Source of the DNA: an uncultured Clostridia bacterium
Lineage (GTDB): Bacteria; Bacillota; Clostridia; Christensenellales; Borkfalkiaceae
Direction of reading: 5' to 3'
Assembly (NCBI GenBank): GCA_934254725.1
Contig: CAKQLR010000066.1
Coordinates: 1-6,772 of the forward strand
DNA: 6,772 bases
Below the pieces are notes generated by a model that ran no database searches, was not told where the DNA came from, and was given only the letters and a program-made list of their open reading frames with translations. Shown piece by piece: positions 1 to 6,068 of the stretch (positions are counted from its first letter, which is position 1; each line of letters opens with the position of its first letter). Position numbers and translations under genes: made by a program.

Positions 1-1
1 C

Positions 2-607
2 GACAACATTTTTAATAAAGTAAAAGAATTTCCTAACAGAATAAGAGCGTGCGCAGAGAAAAAGTATTTAATGCTTCTTTTTTCCGCGCTTTTTTACATA
101 GGCGGAATAATTGCCGGTATTTTTATAGATAAGGACGGGGTGCTGTTCGGATACTGTACGAACAACGCCCAAAACTACTATTGTATGATTATGTTTCAGG
201 AAAACAGTGCGTTTTCTTTATTCTTCAGTCATATGGCGGCTTCGGCAGGGTATTTTGCGATCTTCTTCCTTTTCGGAATAACAATTTTTCTTTATCCTCT
301 GACGCTTATCGTCCATTTTTATCGAGGCTATGTTTTCGGAGGAGCGCTCGTGGCGTTCTATTCTTTATTCGGGGCGCAAGGGCTTGTTATATGCCTTTTT
401 ACTGTTGTTCCGCTTAACATAATAACAACGTTCGCACTTATCCTTGTTTCGCCTTGCTCGGAGTTATGTAAATGCAATGATCGAAAAAAATTTATATGCA
501 GCCACGGCACAAACGTAATTCTTCTTTTCATAATTGCCGTACTCGGCGGAATTATCGAACTGCTATTTTTAGTTTTATTATTAAGACCCATGAGTTTTCT
601 TCTGTAA
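2..607 (+). CDS. spoIIM: SpoIIM-like stage II sporulation membrane protein (5' end cut by window)
   Basis: The reading frame is open from base 2 to the TAA at 605-607 and gives 201 visible residues. SpoIIM of B. subtilis is about 214 residues, so probably only a short N-terminus is missing. The first internal ATG (position 71) has no convincing ribosome binding site, and the 23 residues before it form a basic cytoplasmic lead-in typical of the family. Visible features are a membrane segment at about residues 25-42, a polar loop, then several membrane helices (about 70-105, 120-150 and 170-195). The central stretch around residues 108-139 has an Arg-Gly pair followed by Gly-rich helices and a Pro-x-Asn (P137, N139), resembling the SpoIIM/DUF95 core. 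In the family SpoIIM is the membrane scaffold of the SpoIID-SpoIIM-SpoIIP complex that thins septal peptidoglycan during engulfment. The neighbouring dacF-like gene supports this, as the two lie close in Bacillus. A cysteine cluster at about residues 152-166 is unexplained. Another polytopic protein remains possible. Confidence 0.62.
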   Translation, partial: DNIFNKVKEFPNRIRACAEKKYLMLLFSALFYIGGIIAGIFIDKDGVLFGYCTNNAQNYYCMIMFQENSAFSLFFSHMAASAGYFAIFFLFGITIFLYPLTLIVHFYRGYVFGGALVAFYSLFGAQGLVICLFTVVPLNIITTFALILVSPCSELCKCNDRKKFICSHGTNVILLFIIAVLGGIIELLFLVLLLRPMSFLL

Positions 608-632
608 ATAAATTTTGCATAATCTTCTTGAT

Positions 633-653
633 TTTACAAACAATAATTGTAAA
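633..653 (+). promoter_or_regulatory. Inverted repeat directly upstream of the dacF ribosome binding site
   Basis: TTTACAA (633-639) and TTGTAAA (647-653) are perfect 7-bp complements separated by 7 bases, and the AGGAGA ribosome binding site starts two bases later. The repeat could be a weak AT-rich hairpin in the leader or an operator. It has no T-run after it, so it does not look like a terminator. The whole spoIIM-dacF gap is 59 bases, and I find no convincing sigma-A promoter in it. CATAAT at 618-623 is the closest -10-like string but lacks a good -35 partner. Confidence 0.3.
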
Positions 654-666
654 CAGGAGAAGAACT

Positions 667-1821
667 ATGAAAAAACGGTTAACGATATTACTGGCGATTG
701 TTTCATTCCTTACAATCTTTTTTACTCCGATAAAAACAAAAGTCCTTGCGGATGAAAAAGTAAAAAGCAGTATTTTGCTCGATTACGACAGCAAAACTGT
801 TATATGTAAGTACAACGAAAAAGAACGCAGACCTATTGCAAGCATGTGTAAGATTATGACCTTGCTTTTGATTTTCGAGGAGATAGACAAAGGCAATATT
901 TCTCTTTCCGAAAACATGATAGTAGGTGAAAACGCGGCAAGAATGGGCGGAAGCCAAGCATTTCTGGAAGCAGGAGGAGAATATCCCGCAAGCGAACTTA
1001 TTAAGAGTATAGTTATTGCATCCGCAAACGATTCCTGCGTTGCTTTTGCCGAAAAAATAAGCGGTAGCGAAGAACTTTTCGTGGAAAGAATGAACGCGAA
1101 AGCAAAAGAACTAAATATGAACAATACTTTGTTCTCCAACTGCACGGGACTCCCAAAGCCCACACAGTACTCTTGCGCCGAAGACGTGGCTAAAATGTTT
1201 ACGGAACTGTTAAAGCACGAAGAATATTATAAATTCACAAAAGTCTGGATGGATGAAATAAAGCACCCGAAAGGCAGAGTTACGGAACTGACAAACACAA
1301 ACAAGATGATCCGCTTCTACGAGGGGTGCGACGGTGGCAAAACAGGTTATACAGCCGAAGCGGGACATTGTTTGTCCGTAACCGCAAAACGTGGCAATAT
1401 GCGTCTTATTGCCATAGTTATAGGGGCACCCGACAGCAAAACGAGGTTTGCAGCGGCAAGCACGCTTCTTAATCAAGGCTTCGCAGAGTACGAAAATAAG
1501 ACTGTTGTAAGTTCAAAGGAGCCTCTCGAAATAACCGTTTCGGTACACGGCGGAGTTAAAAAGAATGCTTCTGTAAAAGCAGACAGAGATTGCTATTACT
1601 TTTGCAAGAAGGGAGAAAAAGTCAACCTGAGAGTAGACTTTGAGCCCGAAAAAAGAGTAAAAGCTCCGCTTAAAACAGGTGATAAAGTAGGCGTTTTAAA
1701 AGTATTTAAGGACGATATCGAGTATGCGGAAGTAAATATGGTTACGGCTGAGGATATAGAAGAAACGTCTTACTTCGGATATATAAAGGACGTTATGCAA
1801 AACTGGGCTTTCTGCGGTTGA
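667..1821 (+). CDS. dacF: D-alanyl-D-alanine carboxypeptidase, DacF/PBP5 type (peptidase S11)
   Basis: This 384-residue secreted serine peptidase removes the terminal D-Ala from peptidoglycan pentapeptides and so limits cross-linking. The start is ATG 667, preceded by AGGAGA at 655-660 with six-base spacing. It opens a basic-hydrophobic signal peptide (residues 1-28) with a likely cleavage site after Val-Leu-Ala. All three penicillin-binding signatures are present: SMCK with nucleophile S59 and K62, SAN at 119-121, and KTG at 225-227. Residues from about 275 to 365 match the beta-rich C-terminal domain of PBP5-type enzymes. The last 18 residues contain aromatic and hydrophobic positions suited to an amphipathic membrane anchor. 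The length is close to B. subtilis DacF. The dacF assignment, rather than another S11 paralogue, rests on proximity to the spoIIM-like gene. The same frame is open back to 496, but that start lies inside spoIIM and would bury the signal peptide. Transcription ends at the hairpins after 1821. Confidence 0.93.
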   Translation: MKKRLTILLAIVSFLTIFFTPIKTKVLADEKVKSSILLDYDSKTVICKYNEKERRPIASMCKIMTLLLIFEEIDKGNISLSENMIVGENAARMGGSQAFLEAGGEYPASELIKSIVIASANDSCVAFAEKISGSEELFVERMNAKAKELNMNNTLFSNCTGLPKPTQYSCAEDVAKMFTELLKHEEYYKFTKVWMDEIKHPKGRVTELTNTNKMIRFYEGCDGGKTGYTAEAGHCLSVTAKRGNMRLIAIVIGAPDSKTRFAAASTLLNQGFAEYENKTVVSSKEPLEITVSVHGGVKKNASVKADRDCYYFCKKGEKVNLRVDFEPEKRVKAPLKTGDKVGVLKVFKDDIEYAEVNMVTAEDIEETSYFGYIKDVMQNWAFCG

Positions 1822-1854
1822 ACGGAAAACATATTTACTGTTGTTAACGGAATA

Positions 1855-1887
1855 TTAAAATTCATTTAAACGAATATTAACTTTTTT
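1855..1887 (+). terminator. Possible weak AT-rich terminator after dacF
   Basis: TTAAAATTC (1855-1863) pairs with GAATATTAA (1872-1880) through eight of nine positions, with one A-A mismatch and an 8-base loop. A run of six T follows at 1882-1887. The stem is almost all A-T and would be unstable, so it may only assist the stronger hairpin immediately downstream. Confidence 0.3.
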
Positions 1888-1892
1888 CTTAA

Positions 1893-1937
1893 ATTGCGAA
1901 CGTGGTTAAAAAAACAACGCGTTCGCAATCTTTTTTT
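1893..1937 (+). terminator. Rho-independent terminator of the spoIIM-dacF block
   Basis: ATTGCGAACG (1893-1902) and CGTTCGCAAT (1920-1929) form a perfect 10-bp stem. A further T-G and a G-C pair (1903-1919 and 1904-1918) make 12 bp around a 13-base loop. Seven T follow at 1931-1937. On the opposite strand the stem is not followed by a T-run, so termination is directed at + strand transcripts coming from dacF. Confidence 0.85.
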
Positions 1938-1959
1938 GCAAAAATTTCGCTTAATTTTA

Positions 1960-1988
1960 TTGCAAAACGCGTTTATTTATTATATAAT
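1960..1988 (+). promoter_or_regulatory. Sigma-A-type promoter of the M50-scpA-scpB operon
   Basis: TTGCAA at 1960-1965 (four of six matches to TTGACA) is followed, after an exact 17-base spacer, by a perfect TATAAT at 1983-1988. It lies between the dacF terminator and the M50 start codon, where an operon promoter is expected. Transcription would start near 1994-1996, only a few bases before the ATG at 1998. The spacer contains the palindrome AAACGCGTTT (1965-1974). Confidence 0.7.
1965..1974. promoter_or_regulatory. Palindrome in the promoter spacer, possible operator
   Basis: AAACGCGTTT is a perfect 10-bp palindrome between the -35 and -10 elements. Its core AACGCGTT recurs at 1916-1923, inside the upstream terminator, 50 bases away. 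TTGCAAAA also occurs twice (1936-1943 and 1960-1967), the second copy overlapping the -35. Position and symmetry suit a repressor site, but no known regulator motif is recognised, and the upstream copy may exist only because of the terminator stem. Confidence 0.25.
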
Positions 1989-1997
1989 ATACGGGAG

Positions 1998-2804
1998 ATG
2001 GATTTTGAAAACATTATTGCAACAATAGCGTCCGTAATAGTAGTGCTTTTGGCTTTACCGATACACGAATTTGCGCACGCATTCGCGGCAGTAAAAGCCG
2101 GCGACCCTACACCGAAATTACAGGGCAGATACACGATAAACCCACTGAAGCATTTTGATCTTGTAGGGCTTATTATGCTCGTCGTAGTGCATTTCGGTTG
2201 GGCAAAACCCGTACCGATTAACCCTTACAATTTCAAACACTTAAGACGGGACTACTTCTGGGTTTCTTTTGCGGGAATACTGAGTAATCTGATAATGGGC
2301 TTTTTGTCCTCGTTATTGCTTGTTTTGTTCGGCGTTATCTCGTGTGCGGTGCTTTCCGAGGAATTGACTGTAGCGGGGATGACCGCATATACGGTTTCAA
2401 AAACGAACTTTGCGCTTTTAGAATTCGGTATTCTGAGGTATTTGTTTAATTACGGGTTAATAAGCGCCGGTAAATATATTTTTTTCGGCTTAATTTACTA
2501 CATTCTGTTTTTCGGTGTGGTAATAAACATAAACCTTGCGCTATTCAATTTAATTCCCGTATATCCGCTAGATGGCTTCAGAATTTTAGATTGCGCCTTA
2601 AAAAAGAAGGGAAGAGTGTTTGATTTTCTCGGAAGAAAAGGTTATTACGTTCTTCTCGGCTTAATTTTATGGGGAGTTCTGTGCGACGCGATTGCCAGAT
2701 ATGTACCCATATTCGAAATGTTTGACGTACTCGGCGTTGCGCTGAACTACGCAAACGGATTTATCAGGAATTTATTCTTTGAACTGTGGGGACTATTTAT
2801 ATGA
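1998..2804 (+). CDS. M50 family site-2-protease-like membrane metalloprotease
   Basis: The 268-residue product is a polytopic membrane protein of the M50 (S2P) family, which cleaves substrates within the membrane using zinc. The zinc-binding HEFAH motif is at residues 23-27 in the first helix (ligands H23 and H27, catalytic E24). The third-ligand motif NLIPVYPLDG is at 184-193, with D192 the likely ligand. Between them lie a LQGR segment (41-44) and a GWAKPVPINPYNF segment (67-79), both typical of the YwhC-like branch. Hydrophobic helices occur at about 8-27, 52-66, 88-118, 158-190 and 224-245. ATG 1998 is chosen because it gives the usual short N-terminus before HEFAH; the frame is open back to a GTG at 1902, but that start lies in the terminator and upstream of the promoter. 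GGGAG abuts the ATG with no spacing, so conventional ribosome binding looks poor. The stop overlaps the scpA start (ATGA). The substrate is unknown; M50 genes beside scpAB are familiar in Clostridia. Confidence 0.9.
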   Translation: MDFENIIATIASVIVVLLALPIHEFAHAFAAVKAGDPTPKLQGRYTINPLKHFDLVGLIMLVVVHFGWAKPVPINPYNFKHLRRDYFWVSFAGILSNLIMGFLSSLLLVLFGVISCAVLSEELTVAGMTAYTVSKTNFALLEFGILRYLFNYGLISAGKYIFFGLIYYILFFGVVININLALFNLIPVYPLDGFRILDCALKKKGRVFDFLGRKGYYVLLGLILWGVLCDAIARYVPIFEMFDVLGVALNYANGFIRNLFFELWGLFI

Positions 2805-3610
2805 CAACAAACTATACCGACGTAAAATTTGAATCCAACGTGGACTACACCACGAGCCTCGATAATTTTGAAGGGCCTTTGGATTTACTCTTATTTCTTG
2901 TTAAGGAAGCAAAAATCGAAATAAGAGAAATTTTCGTTTCTAAGGTTACAGAACAATACCTCGAATATGTAAAACTTGCAAAAGACCTCGATATGGAGAA
3001 AGCCGCAGAATATCTTAATATGGCGGCGACACTCGTCGAACTGAAATCCAAGTCTCTTTTACCTGCAGACGTTCCGGAATTCACGGACGATTGGGATGAC
3101 GGCGGAGAATGGATAGACCCGCAGGAGGAATTCTTCCGCAAAGTAGAAGAGTACAAGCTTTATAAAGAAATGAGTCAACAGCTTAAAGAGCAGGAGACGA
3201 CGCAAATTTTCTTTAAACCGCCGGAAAAATCGAGTAAAGAAGTAAAAATTCAATACACAGATTTTACCTTGGACGGATTAGTAGACGCGTTCAGTAAGCT
3301 TCTTTTAAAAATCGGCAAAGATCCGAACGCAAAGAAAGAAGCTAAAACTATTCAAAAGGAAATATATACGGTAGCGGGAAAAATCAATTACATACGCCAT
3401 ATTTTGCTTGAAAGACACGAATGCGAATTTGAAGATTTATTCCCGGAAGAAACAAACCTTTCGGAAGTAATCACTACTTTTCAAGCGTTACTGGAGTTGC
3501 TTAAACTTCAGTATTTGTCGGCGGAGCAACATACGGCGTATTCAAACATTAAAATATGTCTGAGAGACGATAGGAGTGAAGACCTTGGAGAAATTGACGA
3601 ATATAATTGA
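2801..3610 (+). CDS. scpA: Segregation and condensation protein A (kleisin subunit of Smc-ScpAB)
   Basis: The 269-residue product is the bacterial kleisin that bridges the Smc head domains and, with ScpB, forms the condensin-like complex that compacts and segregates the nascent chromosome. The N-terminal family signature FEGPLDLLL is at residues 23-31. It is followed by helices carrying the typical pattern of a leading hydrophobic repeat and a second helix around residues 64-88 (EKAAEYLNMAATLVELKSK). A low-complexity acidic-aromatic linker at 91-112 leads to a central helical region. The C-terminal winged helix contains the characteristic TFQALLELLKL at about 226-236. ATG 2801 overlaps the M50 stop by four bases, with GGGG at 2788-2791 as a plausible ribosome binding site about nine bases upstream. 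A GTG at 2786 would add only five residues and is less likely. The gene overlaps scpB at its 3' end. The length is slightly above the usual 240-260. Confidence 0.95.
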   Translation: MTTNYTDVKFESNVDYTTSLDNFEGPLDLLLFLVKEAKIEIREIFVSKVTEQYLEYVKLAKDLDMEKAAEYLNMAATLVELKSKSLLPADVPEFTDDWDDGGEWIDPQEEFFRKVEEYKLYKEMSQQLKEQETTQIFFKPPEKSSKEVKIQYTDFTLDGLVDAFSKLLLKIGKDPNAKKEAKTIQKEIYTVAGKINYIRHILLERHECEFEDLFPEETNLSEVITTFQALLELLKLQYLSAEQHTAYSNIKICLRDDRSEDLGEIDEYN

Positions 3611-4517
3611 GTCCTTACTGTTTGTATCGGGAAAGGAAATTTCATTACAGGATATATGTGAAAAACTTGACGTATCGATCAACGAAGCGCGCCTTGCCGC
3701 TTTGGAACTGCAGCAAAAGTATTCGGGCGAAAGCGGTTTGCTTTTTCTGTATTTTAACGACAAGATTCAATTCGGCAGCAACCCCGTTTACGGCGAGCAG
3801 GTCGAAGCGGTACTTAACCCCATAAGAGAGAGAGAACTTTCGCGCAGTATGCTCGAAACGGCGGCGATTATCGCATACAAGCAGCCCATCACGAGAGGCG
3901 AAATAGAGGAGCTTCGCGGGGTAAACAGCGATTATGCCATTTCTAACCTTCAGAAGCTCGGATTGATAGAAATAATAGGCAAAAAAGACGCCATCGGCAG
4001 ACCGAGTCTTTTTGCCACGACGGATAAATTCCTTAAAAGGTTTCAAATTTCTTCCATTGAGGACCTGCCTTCATACGACGACATTATGGAACAGGTTAGA
4101 ATTCTGAACACCGAGAGCGAGGATACATATCTCTATAAAAAAGACGTCTACGTGGACAACGGAGAGGAAGACGTTATGCCTCCTCAGCGTGAATTCGTTC
4201 CCAAGGAAAAAGCTAATGAGGACGAAATTGCCGTAACAGAAATCAAGGAAGAGGAAATTCCCGACCATCTTAAGGGCGAGGATATGGAAGTTATTTCCGC
4301 TGACGACGATTTCGAAGAAGATGAGGACGAGAAGCTTGAGGACGATGGGGATGAAGATTCCGAAAACGACGAAGAAGATTCGGACGATGACGAAGAATTT
4401 GTTCAGTATTCCATAGACGATATGGAATATGAGGACGAAGAGGAAGAAAACACGGACGATGACGAGGAATTCGAGGAAGAAGAACAAGACGACAGCTACG
4501 AAGAAGACGACGTATAA
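3585..4517 (+). CDS. scpB: Segregation and condensation protein B with a long acidic C-terminal tail
   Basis: ScpB dimers bind the kleisin ScpA and complete the Smc-ScpAB complex. Residues 1 to about 185 carry the family core of two winged-helix domains, including SLLFVSGKEIS near the N-terminus, ETAAIIAYKQPITRGEIEEL at 91-110, RGVNSDYAISNLQKLGLI at 111-128 and GRPSLFATTDKFL at 138-150. Most ScpB proteins are about 180-200 residues; this one is 310. The extra residues, from about 195 on, are strongly acidic: 52 of the last 80 are Asp or Glu. The tail includes a 24-residue tandem repeat (DDDEEF at 267-272 and 291-296). TTG 3585 is preferred as start because AGGAG (3572-3576) lies eight bases upstream and the resulting N-terminus fits the family; GTG 3576 would overlap that ribosome binding site. 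The gene overlaps scpA by 26 bases, so translation is probably coupled. Confidence 0.95.
   Translation: MEKLTNIIESLLFVSGKEISLQDICEKLDVSINEARLAALELQQKYSGESGLLFLYFNDKIQFGSNPVYGEQVEAVLNPIRERELSRSMLETAAIIAYKQPITRGEIEELRGVNSDYAISNLQKLGLIEIIGKKDAIGRPSLFATTDKFLKRFQISSIEDLPSYDDIMEQVRILNTESEDTYLYKKDVYVDNGEEDVMPPQREFVPKEKANEDEIAVTEIKEEEIPDHLKGEDMEVISADDDFEEDEDEKLEDDGDEDSENDEEDSDDDEEFVQYSIDDMEYEDEEEENTDDDEEFEEEEQDDSYEEDDV
4381..4471 (+). repeat. Tandem 24-codon duplication in the ScpB acidic tail
   Basis: The 19 bases at 4381-4399 and 4453-4471 differ at one position and are exactly 72 bases apart. At protein level residues 260-283 and 284-307 align without gaps with 11 of 24 identities, including DDDEEF and a later Asp-Asp pair. 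This supports an in-frame tandem duplication followed by divergence, although the limited D/E codon alphabet alone will produce some matches. Confidence 0.5.
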
Positions 4518-4557
4518 TTCGATTAAATAAATTTTGTTTTATCCGGAACGTAATATA

Positions 4558-4752
4558 ATGGAAAAAGAAGAAGTAAAACGTTGCGTGCTCTACGAGCGCG
4601 ACTGTATCGGTTGCAATGAATGTCTTTTTTGCGACCTCGACCCGACAAAAATTTGCGATAATTGCGGCAAATGTCTTGAAGAAGAGGACAAAGAATACAA
4701 CAGCATCAGAATAGAGGGAATAAGAGGAAACGAAGAAAACGAGGACGATTGA
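4558..4752 (+). CDS. Small eight-cysteine protein, possible metal or Fe-S binder
   Basis: This 64-residue protein has no signal peptide or membrane segment and is not a family I can name with certainty. It has eight cysteines, at 9, 16, 19, 22, 25, 33, 36 and 39. Four follow a strict C-x2-C-x2-C-x2-C spacing and three more a C-x2-C-x2-C spacing ending in CGKC. That number and spacing could hold two Fe-S clusters or zinc ions, but it differs from the classic ferredoxin C-x2-C-x2-C-x3-C-P. Both ends are acidic and basic-poor, the last 15 residues notably so. ATG 4558 is preferred, with a weak GGA at 4545-4547. A TTG at 4534 in the same frame would add eight residues without a better ribosome binding site. 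It follows scpB by 40 bases with no terminator between them, so it is probably the last gene of that operon. The cysteine pattern argues strongly for a real gene. Confidence 0.78.
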   Translation: MEKEEVKRCVLYERDCIGCNECLFCDLDPTKICDNCGKCLEEEDKEYNSIRIEGIRGNEENEDD

Positions 4753-4797
4753 TTTTATCTTCTTTGCTTCTGCGCAATTTTATCAGAAACAGTTTAT

Positions 4798-4832
4798 AAA
4801 AGGCGAAGCATTTAATTTTAGCTTCGCCTTTT
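4798..4832. terminator. Bidirectional terminator between the scp and hflX operons
   Basis: AAAAGGCGAAGC (4798-4809) and GCTTCGCCTTTT (4821-4832) form a perfect 12-bp stem around an 11-base loop. The stem is flanked by A on the left and T on the right, so it reads as an intrinsic terminator on both strands. It lies between the convergent ends of the cysteine-rich gene (stop at 4752) and hflX (stop at 4841), eight bases from the latter. Confidence 0.88.
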
Positions 4833-4840
4833 GTCTTAAC

Positions 4841-6067
4841 CTAATTTTTAATATACTTTTCAAATCTCGATAAATAAATCTTTCTCACGCTGAGAGAAAC
4901 AGAAACAAAATCATCTTTATAATTATATTCGACTCTTTCTGCTGTTTTTGCCAAAAGTGTAAATTCAGGCATATTGGAATACGAAATCTCTATCGACAAT
5001 ACGGCAAAATCGTTTGAAAACGCCTGATCTATTCTATCCTTTAGTTTGTCAAGCCCTGCACCCTCTTTGGCGGAAATAAAAACGGCACCCGACGGAAAAA
5101 ATGAAAAATCGTCTACTTTGTCGCATTTATTTATAACTGTGATAACAGGGGGAAGATTTTTAGACTCTTCGAGAGTTTTCTCCGTTGTTTCGAGCTGTTG
5201 CTTCCAATCTCCGCTTCCGTCTGCAACATTCAAAATCAAATCGGCATTCGCCGCAAATTCCAAAGTTGACTTGAATGCTTCAATAATGTGATGGGGGATG
5301 TTGCGGATAAAACCCACGGTATCAACTACAACTACCTCGAAATTTTTCAGCTTAAGTTTTCTGAGCGTCGGATCTAACGTCGCAAAAAGCTTGTCTTTCG
5401 TGTACGTTTCCGCACCCGTCAATGCGTTAAGCAAAGTGCTTTTGCCGGTATTTGTATACCCTACAAGCGCTACTGTTTTGCATTCGTTCTTTTCTCTTCT
5501 TGCAGTTTGCACTCCGCGTCTGGTTTCAAGCTCTTTAAGTTTCTTTTCGAGATTTTTTATTCTTAATCTTATATGTCTTCTGTCGGTTTCAAGCCTGCTT
5601 TCACCCGGACCTCGCGTTCCGATACCACCGCCAAGTCTTGATAGACCTTGACCTTTGCCCTTAAGCCTAGGATAAATATATTTAAGCTGGGCAAGTTCTA
5701 TTTGCATTTTGCCTTCGCTTGTAACGGCGTTTGACGCGAAAATATCGAGAATAAGCGTAGTCCTGTCTATAACCTTTACGTCGTCAAGTTCGGAAGAAAT
5801 ATTTAATGTCTGAGAAGGGGAGAGCTCTCCGTCGAATATCACGAGATTTACTTCGTCAAAGTCAATCATTGATTTTATTTCCGAAAGCTTGCCCGACGTA
5901 ATAAAAGTCGCTGCGGATATTTCACGAACGTAATAACAAATAACGCCGTATATTTCCGCGCCGGCGGATGTCGTAAGTTCTTTTATCTCGTCCGCTTTAA
6001 TTTGTTCATCCTCGTTGCCCGATAAGGGGATTATTATAAATGCTTTTTCAGCTTTTTTATTTTCCAT
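4841..6067 (-). CDS. hflX: GTPase HflX, ribosome-associated
   Basis: The 408-residue product has the full HflX layout. The N-terminal glycine-rich HflX domain contains the family signatures RLGGGIGTRGPGESRLETDRR (within 144-164), followed by a basic coiled-coil helix at about 165-193. The GTPase domain has G1 GYTNTGKST at 203-211, ATLDPT at 229-234 as the switch I region, G3 DTVGF at 249-253, G4 NKCD at 313-316 and G5 SAK at 332-334. A short C-terminal domain ends at 408. HflX binds the large ribosomal subunit and in studied bacteria splits stalled or stressed ribosomes. Two signatures depart slightly from the most common forms: GYTNAGKST has Thr for Ala, and GPGETQLE reads GPGESRLE. The start codon is one base after the recombinase stop (TAA-A-ATG on the - strand), with only a purine-rich AGAAAAGA as possible ribosome binding site, so translation is probably coupled to the upstream gene. 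Confidence 0.95.
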   Translation of the reverse strand: MENKKAEKAFIIIPLSGNEDEQIKADEIKELTTSAGAEIYGVICYYVREISAATFITSGKLSEIKSMIDFDEVNLVIFDGELSPSQTLNISSELDDVKVIDRTTLILDIFASNAVTSEGKMQIELAQLKYIYPRLKGKGQGLSRLGGGIGTRGPGESRLETDRRHIRLRIKNLEKKLKELETRRGVQTARREKNECKTVALVGYTNTGKSTLLNALTGAETYTKDKLFATLDPTLRKLKLKNFEVVVVDTVGFIRNIPHHIIEAFKSTLEFAANADLILNVADGSGDWKQQLETTEKTLEESKNLPPVITVINKCDKVDDFSFFPSGAVFISAKEGAGLDKLKDRIDQAFSNDFAVLSIEISYSNMPEFTLLAKTAERVEYNYKDDFVSVSLSVRKIYLSRFEKYIKN

Positions 6068-6068
6068 T

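Noticed and set aside
496..666. N-terminal extension of dacF from ATG 496
   Set aside because: It would overlap the spoIIM-like gene and place a signal peptide in the middle of the protein. ATG 667 has a well-spaced AGGAGA.
783..1163. A 126-codon open frame on the - strand within dacF
   Set aside because: It lies fully opposite a gene with all three active-site motifs in the + frame, and it shows no start signal or recognisable domain.
1845..1880. Imperfect direct repeat ACG(G)AATATTAA at 1846-1857 and 1869-1880
   Set aside because: Only two short AT-rich copies differing by an indel; the second copy is already used by the weak hairpin, so chance is likely.
1902..1997. N-terminal extension of the M50 gene from GTG 1902
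   Set aside because: The codon lies inside the dacF terminator stem and upstream of the promoter, and the extra 32 residues match nothing expected before the HEFAH helix.
4071..4487. A 138-codon open frame on the - strand opposite the scpB tail, encoding a hydrophobic Phe/Val/Ile-rich product
   Set aside because: It is the antisense reading of GAN (Asp/Glu) codons, which yields Phe, Val, Ile and Leu. It has no ribosome binding site and scpB is clearly the coding strand.
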